Assembly (NCBI GenBank): GCA_035499215.1
Contig: DATJZH010000171.1
Span: 1 to 5,506, forward strand
DNA from: DATJZH01 sp035499215
GTDB lineage: Bacteria > Actinomycetota > Actinomycetes > Streptosporangiales > Streptosporangiaceae
DNA: 5,506 bases
Reading direction: 5' to 3'
A program made the translations under genes and the position numbers. The notes beneath the pieces were generated by a model. That model made no database searches, was not told the DNA's origin, and was given only the letters and a program-made list of their open reading frames with translations. Positions 1 to 5,506 of the stretch are shown in pieces. Within the stretch, counting starts at the first letter, position 1, and every line of letters starts with the position of its first letter.

Positions 1-202
1 GGCGCGGGCAGGCGGCTGCGTGCCGAGCCAGATCCACCACCGGCCATGACGGCGGCACCTGGAGCCGCACGCCCGCGAAAGCGACCGTGCGCCACGCCCG
101 GCCGGGTGCCGGCGCGGGTGCCGCGAAGGTGGCGCCAGCCAAGCCGATTATTAAGACAGCTACGAGAATGGGCACTACAGAGGCAAATCTTCGAAATCCC
201 AT
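1..202 (-). CDS. Exported protein of unknown function, N-terminal part (cut by window edge)
   Basis: The gene starts at an ATG (202-200) and runs off the window at position 1, giving 67 visible codons. What is seen is a classical Sec signal peptide: n-region MGFRR, a hydrophobic core at about residues 6-23 (FASVVPILVAVLIIGLAG), and a small-residue c-region with likely cleavage near TFA-27/A-28. A Pro/Ala stretch follows, then mature sequence containing VRLQVPPSWPVVDLARH and a Cys at 65. An in-frame TAA lies upstream (about 250) with no start codon between, so ATG 202 is the first possible start; no strong Shine-Dalgarno precedes it. The motif V-x-VP-x-SWPVVDL recalls N-termini of some actinobacterial secreted proteins, but that is from memory and no function is assigned. 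It is separated from the kdp genes by 244 bases and is probably its own transcription unit. Confident it is coding and exported; unsure of family. Confidence 0.72.
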   Translation of the reverse strand, partial: MGFRRFASVVPILVAVLIIGLAGATFAAPAPAPGRAWRTVAFAGVRLQVPPSWPVVDLARHAAACPR

Positions 203-240
203 GGCGCCATCGTGGCGTGTCGCCTGTCGGGATGAGGCAG

Positions 241-292
241 CTTCCTCTTAACTTTAAGCAGTCATTTAATCACTCTCCGTCACTCAGTTCAC
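241..292 (-). promoter_or_regulatory. Possible promoter region for the exported-protein gene
   Basis: An AT-rich island upstream of the signal-peptide gene is the only such tract in the window. On the minus strand a weak sigma-70-like pair can be drawn: GTGAAC (292-287) and TTAAAT (269-264) with 17 bases between. A second -10-like hexamer, TAAAGT, lies at 256-251 without a good partner. A short dyad, CTTAA-N2-TTAAG, occupies 247-258. Transcription from here would give a leader of roughly 50 bases. The hexamers match consensus poorly, so the assignment rests mainly on base composition and position. Confidence 0.27.
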
Positions 293-294
293 GT
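262..294. promoter_or_regulatory. TCAC direct repeats, possible response-regulator operator
   Basis: On the plus strand TCA-type half-sites begin at 262 (TCATTT), 270 (TCACTC), 280 (TCACTC) and 289 (TCACGT), i.e. 8, 10 and 9 bases apart. The exact hexamer repeat TCACTC-N4-TCACTC at a 10-base period is the arrangement used by OmpR-family regulators, which bind head-to-tail on one face of the helix. It overlaps the possible promoter of the exported-protein gene. Being an operator is inference from spacing only. Confidence 0.28.
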
Positions 295-436
295 CGGGCG
301 CGGCCTGGCCGTCGTGGGGCAGCGGTCCGTCAGTGCCGGACTCCGCAGTCTCGGGCTCAGAAGTCTCGGGCTCAGAAGTCTCGGGCCCTGCAGTCTCGGG
401 CCCTGCAGTCACCGCGTCGGTCGTTACCGGGGCCAT
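284..436 (-). CDS. Possible small acidic Pro/Glu/Thr-rich repeat peptide (50 residues)
   Basis: An ORF of 50 codons starts at ATG 436, 10 bases after the second kdpE stop, and ends at TGA 286-284. It reads MAPVTTDAVT, then pentapeptides AGPET, AGPET, SEPET, SEPET and a degenerate AESGT, then DGPLPHDGQAAPDVN. It is acidic, lacks hydrophobic segments, has no Cys and should be disordered. About three quarters of third positions are G or C, lower than the neighbouring genes. The bases before the start (GGCGACGG) are a weak ribosome binding site; the close spacing would allow coupling to kdpE. No family is recognised. It could equally be untranslated DNA in which a 15-base repeat happens to stay open, or the remnant of a lost C-terminal extension. 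Its reading frame differs from that of the preceding kdpE. Confidence 0.3.
   Translation of the reverse strand: MAPVTTDAVTAGPETAGPETSEPETSEPETAESGTDGPLPHDGQAAPDVN
333..407. repeat. 15-base tandem repeat, four good copies plus one degenerate
   Basis: On the plus strand units at 348-362 and 363-377 are identical (GTCTCGGGCTCAGAA), and units at 378-392 and 393-407 are identical to each other (GTCTCGGGCCCTGCA). The two types share the first nine bases. A degenerate copy, GTGCCGGACTCCGCA, precedes them at 333-347. The A-A-B-B order indicates local duplication. The length keeps any reading frame intact. Confidence 0.93.
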
Positions 437-446
437 CCGTCGCCGG

Positions 447-1142
447 TCAGCTGTCGCGATGGCCTGGCTGAAAGCGGTAACCCATGCCCGGCTCGGTCAG
501 CAGCCACCGTGGCCGCGCCGGGTCAGGCTCGAGCTTCCTGCGCAGCTGCGCCATATACAGCCGCAGATTCCCGGTCGCATCGCCGTAGCCGGGACCCCAC
601 ACCTCGGTCAGCAGGTGCTGCTGGCTGAGCAGCTTGCCGGGACTGCGCAGCAGCACCTCGAGCAGATGCCACTCCGTCGGTGTCAGCCGGATGTCGGCGC
701 CCGCCGGCTCCCTGATCACTCGCTTGGCGGCGAGGTCAATGATCAGGTCGCCCAGCCGGATCTGGGGCGCGTCGCCGTTACCGCTGACGCGCCTGCCGAC
801 CGCGCGCATCCGGGCGAGCAGTTCGTCCATGCCGAACGGCTTGGTGAGGTAATCGTCGGCACCGGCGTCGAGCGCCTCGACTTTATCGGTGCTGTCCGCC
901 CGGCCGGACAGCACGATGATCGGTGCGGCGGTCCAGCCCCGCAGCCCCTGGATGACCTCGACTCCGTCCAGATCCGGCAATCCGAGATCCAGGATTACCA
1001 GGTCGGGGGGATGCCGGGCGGCAGCTTCCAGCGCCTGCGCGCCGGTCCCGGCAGTATCGACCTCGTACTGGCGCACCCGCAGATTGATCCGCAGCGCCCG
1101 CAGGATCTGCGGTTCATCGTCGACGACGAGAACCCTAGTCAC
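447..1142 (-). CDS. kdpE: KdpE-type response regulator, second copy (downstream of kdpD)
   Basis: A cytoplasmic DNA-binding response regulator of the OmpR/KdpE family, 231 residues (E. coli KdpE is about 225). The receiver domain covers about residues 1-115: acidic pair D8/D9, phosphoacceptor D52 in ILDLGLPDLDG, S79, Y98 and K101 of the TKPF motif. The winged helix domain covers about 125-226, with LTPTEWHLLEVLL, VWGPGY, and LRRKLEPDPARPR typical of KdpE. At the recognition helix it reads TGNLRLYM where KdpE proteins usually have SHYLRIYM, so its DNA target may differ. A short tail, GHRDS, follows the wing. The start is GTG; an in-frame TGA lies just upstream, so there is no earlier start. 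It follows kdpD by 41 bases and is presumably cotranscribed. Clear as a KdpE-family regulator; whether KdpD phosphorylates it is inferred from position. Confidence 0.93.
   Translation of the reverse strand: MTRVLVVDDEPQILRALRINLRVRQYEVDTAGTGAQALEAAARHPPDLVILDLGLPDLDGVEVIQGLRGWTAAPIIVLSGRADSTDKVEALDAGADDYLTKPFGMDELLARMRAVGRRVSGNGDAPQIRLGDLIIDLAAKRVIREPAGADIRLTPTEWHLLEVLLRSPGKLLSQQHLLTEVWGPGYGDATGNLRLYMAQLRRKLEPDPARPRWLLTEPGMGYRFQPGHRDS
474..503. repeat. 30-base direct repeat, copy 1 (second kdpE)
   Basis: This 30-base segment differs at one position from the segment at 3974-4003; the copies lie exactly 3,500 bases apart. It encodes LLTEPGMGYR at the C-terminal wing of both KdpE proteins. It probably reflects paralogy under strong coding constraint or gene conversion. 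Confidence 0.9.
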
Positions 1143-1151
1143 TCCTTCACC
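1143..1151 (-). promoter_or_regulatory. Unusual ribosome binding site abutting the second kdpE start
   Basis: The purine run GGTGAAGGA ends directly against the GTG start, so the best Shine-Dalgarno core (AAGGAG) overlaps the start codon itself; only GGTGA sits at a marginal distance of 4 bases. Just upstream a three-codon ORF ATG-ACA-CGG-TGA occupies 1158-1147. No alternative in-frame start exists upstream. This arrangement suggests weak or coupled initiation. Confidence 0.45.
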
Positions 1152-1183
1152 GTGTCATGCACACCCGCCACCTCGCGGCCGGA

Positions 1184-3937
1184 TTACCGGGCCGCAGCCG
1201 GATTCCCCGCTGGGCTGTGCCCGCCGAGAGCCGGCTCGCCCAGTTCCGGCTCGCCGGGTCCGGGCACGACTGGCAGCGACAGTGCCATCGTCAGGCCGCC
1301 GCCTGGCGTGTCCTCGGCACCCAGCGTTCCGCCCATCGCCTCGGTCAGCCCGCGGGACAGCGCCAGGCCGAGCCCGACGCCCGTGGTGTTGTCGGTGTCC
1401 CCCAGCCGCTGGAACGGCACGAACATCTGGTCCCTGTCCTGCTCGGGGATGCCGGGCCCGCGGTCGACGACGCGCAGCTCGACCCAGTCCCGAAGTGCGC
1501 TGGCGGTGAGCACCGGCGGAGTGCGCTCTGGCGAGTACCGCAGCGCATTGGCGGTCAGGTTGACGATGACCCGCTCCAGGATGGCCGGGTCGACATGTAC
1601 CTCGGGCAGGTCACGGGGGATGTCGATGACGACCGTCCGTGCCGCCGGCCCGAGATCATCGAGCGACCGGGCGACGATCTCGCCAAGGTCGGCCGGCCGC
1701 GGGAACACGGCCAGCGCGCCCGCGTGCAGCCTGCTCATGTCCAGCAGGTTGTCGACCAGGCGGGCCAGCCGGTCCAGCGACTCATCGGCGGTCGCGAGCA
1801 GCTCATCATGGTCCTCTGCCCCCCACTGGACGTCCTCGGAGCGCAGGCTGGTCACGGCCGCCTTCGCTGAGGCAAGCGGCGTGCGCAGGTCATGGCTGAC
1901 GGCGGCCAGCAGCGCGGTCCGCATCCGGTCCGCCTCTGCGATCGGCCTGGCGGCCTCCGCCTCGGCTGCCAGCCGCTGCTGCTCCAGTGCCACCACGGCA
2001 TAGGTTGCGAAGGCGCCAAGAACCCTGCGGTCATCCGCCGGAAGCGTCCGGCCGCCCAGAGCCAGGCACAGCGTGTCGGTAACCGGTACCTCAACGTCTG
2101 CGTCTTCCGGCCGGCTCACGGGCGATGCGCCGGCCGCCGCGACCGCACTCCACCCGCCTGCCGGGCTGCGGGCCGCGCCCGGCTGTTCGCAGTCGCGCTC
2201 CAGCAGCGTCACCGAGTCCATCCCGAACGCTTCCCTGACCCGGCCCAGCACGGCAGGCAGCGCCTGCTGGCCGCGCATGATGCTGCCGGCCGTGGTCACG
2301 AGCAGCTGGGACTCGGCGCTGGCCCGGGCCGCCTGCTTGGTACGCCGCGCGGCCTGGTCCACCACGGAGCTGACGGCCAGGCCGATGGCCACGAATACGC
2401 CCAGGGCCAGCGCGTTATTGGCCTCGGCGATCGTGAACTTGTGCAGCGGCGGGGTGAAGTAGTAATTGAGCAGCAGCGACCCGGCGACGGCCTCGACCAC
2501 GGCCGGGACGAAGCCGCCCACCAGCGCTACGGCGATGACGGCAGCAAGAAACGCCAGGACGTCGGTAGTGAGGTTGAGCTGATGGCGCAGAGCGGCGAGG
2601 AACAGGGTCAGCAGCGGGGCGAGGATCACCGCGAGCAGATAACCGGCCAGCCGGCGTCGCAGTGGCAGGCCGCCGCGGGCCCGCGGCAGGCCGCGGCCAC
2701 GGCCCATCTGCCCGTGCGTGACGATGTGCACATCGATGTCGCCGGACTCCCGGACGGTCCGGCCGCTGACGCCGGGGCCGGTCAGCAGTGCGGCCAGCCA
2801 GGTGCGGCGGCTGACTCCCAGCACCAGCTGGGTGGCGTTCTCGGCTCGCGCGAACGTCAGCAGCGCCTCGGGCACGTCGTCGCCGACCGCCTGGTGGTAG
2901 CTGCCGCCCAGCGACTCGACCAGGCGCCGCTGCGCCGCCAGCGCGGCGGGATCGGCGCCGGTCAGGCCGTCGGACCTGGTCACGTGCAGGGCCAGCAGGT
3001 CGCCGCCGGAGGAGCGGGCGGCGATCCGGGCTGCCCGCCTGATCAGGGTGTCGCCCTCGGGTCCGCCGGTCAGTGCCACGACCACGCGCTCGCGGGCCTC
3101 CCAGGTTTCGGAAATGTCGTGGTCTGCCCGGTACCGCTGCAGGCCCTCATCAACCTTGTCGGCCAGCCACAGCAGCGCGAGCTCACGCAAAGCCGTCAGG
3201 TTCCCGGCCCGGAAATAGTGCGTCAGCGCGGCGTCGATCTTTTCCGCGGGGTAGATGTTCCCGTGGGCCATCCGGCGGCGCAGCGCCTCGGGTGTCATGT
3301 CGACCAGCTCGACCTGATCGGCTGCGCGGACGATCGCATCGGGCACGGTCTCGCGCTGCGGGACGCCGGTGATCTTCTCGACGACGTCGTTCAGTGATTC
3401 CAGATGCTGGATATTGACGGTCGAGATGACGTCAATACCGGCCTCGAGCAGTTCCTCGACGTCCTCCCAGCGCTTGGCGTGCCGTGACCCTGGCACGTTG
3501 GAGTGCGCGAACTCGTCCACGAGCGCGACGCCCGGCCGGCGCGCGAGCACGGCATCGAGGTCCATTTCCTCGAAGAAGGTGTCGCGATACGGCAGCCGCT
3601 TGCGCGGGATCACCTCCAGGCCCATGATCTGCTCGGCCGTATGCGCCCTGCCGTGCGTCTCGACGTAGCCGACGACGACGTCGGTGCCGCGTTCCTCGCG
3701 CCTGCGGCCCTCGCCGAGCATGGCAAAGGTCTTGCCGACGCCGGCCGCCGAGCCGAGGTAGATCCGGAGCTGGCCGCGGCCGTCCGCGGCGCGCTTGACG
3801 TAGAAGTCAGCCGTGCTCATCCGGACCGCGCGGCCCAGGTCGTCCGCGAGGCCGTTGTTGTCCGGCCGACCGGTATCGCCCGCATAGCCGGTATCGCCGG
3901 CCGCAGCCGTATCACCGGCGGAACTGGTGTCTCCCAC
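1184..3937 (-). CDS. kdpD: KdpD potassium-responsive sensor histidine kinase
   Basis: Membrane sensor kinase of the Kdp system, 917 residues (E. coli about 894). Domains in order: Gly/Asp/Thr repeat leader (2-25); cytoplasmic KdpD ATP-binding domain (about 53-265) with Walker A GSAAGVGKT (62-70), VDEFAHSN (140-147), and TVNIQHLESLNDVV; a Usp-like domain (about 284-407); a basic stretch (412-429), then four membrane segments (about 430-450, 458-474, 476-491, 507-526); a GAF-like region (about 540-655); a coiled link; and the kinase core with SHDLRTP phosphoacceptor H682, N-box N793-N797, DRGPG (825-829), F-box FVPF (839-842) and GVGLGL (853-858). A Pro/Gly/Glu tail of about 28 residues ends the protein. 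The GTG start at 3937 is chosen for its AGGTGAT ribosome site. An ATG at 3820 (M40) is the alternative and would remove the repeat leader. It should autophosphorylate and pass phosphate to the flanking KdpE proteins. The stop is TAA. No catalytic residue is missing. Confidence 0.96.
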   Translation of the reverse strand: MGDTSSAGDTAAAGDTGYAGDTGRPDNNGLADDLGRAVRMSTADFYVKRAADGRGQLRIYLGSAAGVGKTFAMLGEGRRREERGTDVVVGYVETHGRAHTAEQIMGLEVIPRKRLPYRDTFFEEMDLDAVLARRPGVALVDEFAHSNVPGSRHAKRWEDVEELLEAGIDVISTVNIQHLESLNDVVEKITGVPQRETVPDAIVRAADQVELVDMTPEALRRRMAHGNIYPAEKIDAALTHYFRAGNLTALRELALLWLADKVDEGLQRYRADHDISETWEARERVVVALTGGPEGDTLIRRAARIAARSSGGDLLALHVTRSDGLTGADPAALAAQRRLVESLGGSYHQAVGDDVPEALLTFARAENATQLVLGVSRRTWLAALLTGPGVSGRTVRESGDIDVHIVTHGQMGRGRGLPRARGGLPLRRRLAGYLLAVILAPLLTLFLAALRHQLNLTTDVLAFLAAVIAVALVGGFVPAVVEAVAGSLLLNYYFTPPLHKFTIAEANNALALGVFVAIGLAVSSVVDQAARRTKQAARASAESQLLVTTAGSIMRGQQALPAVLGRVREAFGMDSVTLLERDCEQPGAARSPAGGWSAVAAAGASPVSRPEDADVEVPVTDTLCLALGGRTLPADDRRVLGAFATYAVVALEQQRLAAEAEAARPIAEADRMRTALLAAVSHDLRTPLASAKAAVTSLRSEDVQWGAEDHDELLATADESLDRLARLVDNLLDMSRLHAGALAVFPRPADLGEIVARSLDDLGPAARTVVIDIPRDLPEVHVDPAILERVIVNLTANALRYSPERTPPVLTASALRDWVELRVVDRGPGIPEQDRDQMFVPFQRLGDTDNTTGVGLGLALSRGLTEAMGGTLGAEDTPGGGLTMALSLPVVPGPGEPELGEPALGGHSPAGNPAAAR

Positions 3938-3952
3938 TCGGCCAGTATCACC
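3863..3952 (-). repeat. 18-base tandem repeat, five units, spanning the kdpD start
   Basis: Five consecutive 18-base units on the minus strand run from 3952 to 3863. The last four encode GDTSSA, GDTAAA, GDTGYA and GDTGRP at the KdpD N-terminus. The first unit (GDTGRV if read) lies partly upstream and contains the kdpD ribosome site and its GTG start. Units share the core GG(T/C)GATAC. A partial further copy, GAGACACCACA, reaches into the stop codon of the preceding kdpE. Unit changes would keep the kdpD frame. Confidence 0.88.
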
Positions 3953-3953
3953 T
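3947..3953 (-). promoter_or_regulatory. kdpD ribosome binding site within the repeat
   Basis: AGGTGAT matches seven bases of the Shine-Dalgarno consensus and lies 9 bases before the GTG at 3937. It supports GTG 3937 over the ATG at 3820, which has no comparable site. The site is part of the first 18-base repeat unit. Confidence 0.65.
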
Positions 3954-3961
3954 GTGGTGTC

Positions 3962-4720
<759 letters not shown>

Positions 4721-4728
4721 CGGCCCTG

Positions 4729-4732
4729 TCCT
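4729..4732 (-). promoter_or_regulatory. Ribosome binding site of the first kdpE
   Basis: AGGA lies 8 bases before the ATG at 4720, inside the 21-base gap after kdpC. It favours ATG 4720 over the GTG at 4672. Confidence 0.55.
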
Positions 4733-4741
4733 GTCGTCCGG

Positions 4742-5374
4742 TCAGACCGGGTATTTCTCATCGAGTGCGATGTTCAGCTTCAGGACGTCGACCGTCGGCT
4801 CGCCGAGGAACCCCAGCGTCCGCCCCGAGGTGTATTGCCGGACAACCGCCGAGATTGTCGCCGGGCTGACATGCCTGGCCGCCGCGACCCGGTCCACCTG
4901 GATGGCGGCGTTCTGCGCGGAGATGGCGGGATCGAGGCCCGAGCCGGAAGCGGTCACCGCATCTGCCGGGATGCTGGAGATCTTGACGTGGTCGAACTTC
5001 GCGATCTGCTGCTGGCGCTGCCTGATGTCCTGCACCAGGACCTGGTTGGTCGGCCCCAGGTTGGTGGCCGCGGAGAACCCGGGGTTGCAGCCGGGGTCGG
5101 TCTTGACGGCCGGATTGACCGCGGCGGACGGCCGTGACTGGAAGTACTGCGGCAGCGGGCTGCCCTTGGCGTCGACGAACTGCTGGCAGAGCAGGCTGGA
5201 GCCGACGACCCGGCCGTGGTAGCTGACCAGCGAGCCGTTGGCCTGCTTGTGGAAGGCGACCTGGGCTATGCCGTACATGACCACCGGGTAGGCGATACCG
5301 CAGATCACGGTGAACAGCAGCAGGCCGCGCAGCGCGGCGATGAGCTGCCGGACGATGCCGGGGAGACGATTCAT
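4742..5374 (-). CDS. kdpC: KdpC, subunit of the K+-transporting P-type ATPase
   Basis: A 210-residue subunit of the KdpFABC complex; it stabilises the complex and assists ATP use by KdpB. A single N-terminal membrane anchor lies at about residues 15-38 and the rest is extracytoplasmic. Family landmarks are seen in order: NGSLV (46-50), VGSSLLCQQF (57-66), YFQSRPSA (77-84), TNLGPTN (104-110), the strongly conserved TASGSGLDPAIS (141-152), Q-V-x-RVAAAR (159-167), and the C-terminal GRTLGFLGEPTVDVLKLNIALD (184-205 region). Length is slightly above the usual 190 or so because of an insert around 86-103 (NPAVKTDPGCNPGF). Cys63 and Cys96 are both outside the membrane and could pair. ATG 5374 follows the kdpB stop by 6 bases and has no good ribosome site, which points to translational coupling with kdpB. 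Confidence 0.97.
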   Translation of the reverse strand: MNRLPGIVRQLIAALRGLLLFTVICGIAYPVVMYGIAQVAFHKQANGSLVSYHGRVVGSSLLCQQFVDAKGSPLPQYFQSRPSAAVNPAVKTDPGCNPGFSAATNLGPTNQVLVQDIRQRQQQIAKFDHVKISSIPADAVTASGSGLDPAISAQNAAIQVDRVAAARHVSPATISAVVRQYTSGRTLGFLGEPTVDVLKLNIALDEKYPV

Positions 5375-5380
5375 GTCAGA

Positions 5381-5506
5381 TCAGCCGCCGAATCCTGGGA
5401 TGAACTGGATGATGAGGTCGATGGCCTTGATCCCGATGAACGGGATGATCAGCCCGCCGACGCCGTAGATCCACAGATTCCTGCGCAGCATCGCCGACGC
5501 CGACGA
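5381..5506 (-). CDS. kdpB: KdpB, C-terminal end (gene enters from outside the window)
   Basis: The last 41 codons of kdpB, read in frame from the window edge to TGA at 5383-5381. KdpB is the catalytic P-type ATPase subunit that is phosphorylated on Asp during K+ transport. The visible part contains RRNLWIYGVGGLIIPFIGIK followed by AIDLIIQF, closely matching the end of E. coli KdpB (RRNLWIYGLGGL, PFIGIKVIDL), the final membrane segment. The protein ends IPGFGG. None of the catalytic motifs is in the window. Its position directly before kdpC confirms the kdpABC order. Confidence 0.93.
   Translation of the reverse strand, partial: SSASAMLRRNLWIYGVGGLIIPFIGIKAIDLIIQFIPGFGG

Larger units (their letters stand above)
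203..446. other. Intergenic stretch between second kdpE and exported-protein gene
   Basis: This 244-base stretch holds no conventional gene. From the kdpE side it contains a possible 50-codon ORF built on a 15-base tandem repeat (436-284), a set of TCAC direct repeats (262-294), and an AT-rich island (about 240-272) that contrasts sharply with the surrounding GC-rich DNA. I see no convincing stem-loop followed by a T run, so the end of the kdp transcript is not marked by an obvious intrinsic terminator. Confidence 0.6.

Noticed and set aside
201..210. 10-base palindrome ATGGCGCCAT at the start of the exported-protein gene
   Set aside because: Short GC-rich palindromes are common in such DNA and there is no supporting repeat or known site.
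333..407. CRISPR-like array
   Set aside because: The 15-base units are directly adjacent with no spacers and no cas genes nearby; it is a simple tandem repeat.
203..446. Intrinsic terminator for the kdp operon
   Set aside because: The best hairpin seen (GAGG/CCTC near 232-245) has only four pairs and no T run follows it in the minus-strand direction.
46..471. Plus-strand ORF of 141 codons across the intergenic region
   Set aside because: Arg- and Pro-rich noise; it overlaps the signal-peptide gene and the end of the second kdpE on the minus strand, which have better evidence.
333..2003. Long plus-strand ORF (about 556 codons) beginning with VSGSE/VSGPA repeats
   Set aside because: It lies opposite the second kdpE and the 3' part of kdpD, both with full domain evidence. 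Long antisense frames are expected in DNA with very GC-rich third positions, and its translation resembles no protein family.
2715..3090. c-di-AMP binding site in the Usp-like domain of KdpD
   Set aside because: The SxS...FTAxY signature described for Staphylococcus aureus KdpD is not evident in residues 284-407, so I do not claim this ligand.
1892..3397. Long plus-strand ORF antisense to kdpD
   Set aside because: Low-complexity Gln/Gly/Arg/Ala-rich translation without domains, fully covered by the well-supported kdpD.

Overview
The window is very GC-rich with strongly GC-biased third codon positions. Its protein sequences look actinobacterial (a high-GC Gram-positive); I cannot name the genus. 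Every gene I can support lies on the minus strand, so transcription runs from high to low coordinates. It is the downstream part of a Kdp high-affinity potassium-uptake locus, followed by a short intergenic stretch and the start of an unrelated exported-protein gene.

In transcription order: the last 41 codons of kdpB (5506-5381, entering from outside), kdpC (5374-4742), a KdpE-type response regulator (4720-3962), the sensor kinase kdpD (3937-1184), and a second KdpE-type response regulator (1142-447). The intergenic gaps are 6, 21, 24 and 41 bases with no visible terminator, so this looks like one operon. The ATPase genes kdpF/kdpA and most of kdpB, and any operon promoter, would lie beyond position 5506. 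KdpB and KdpC are parts of the P-type K+-transporting ATPase. KdpD should sense potassium limitation or ionic stress and phosphorylate a response regulator, which in turn activates the operon. The unusual point is that one KdpD is flanked by two full-length OmpR/KdpE-family regulators whose recognition helices differ.

Downstream of the second regulator (446-203) there is no standard gene. The stretch holds a 15-base tandem repeat inside a possible 50-residue acidic small ORF (436-284), TCAC-type direct repeats at about 10-base spacing, and an AT-rich island that may be a promoter. From 202 to the window edge runs the start of a gene for an exported protein: a clear signal peptide and 67 visible residues, cut by the window end.

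Several short repeats sit at gene ends. An 18-base tandem array covers the kdpD ribosome binding site and N-terminus, a perfect 14-bp inverted repeat lies in the first codons of the first kdpE, a 15-base array lies after the second kdpE, and a 30-base near-identical direct repeat links the two kdpE genes across kdpD. The known part is an ordinary Kdp system; the double regulator and the in-frame repeats are what merit a second look.
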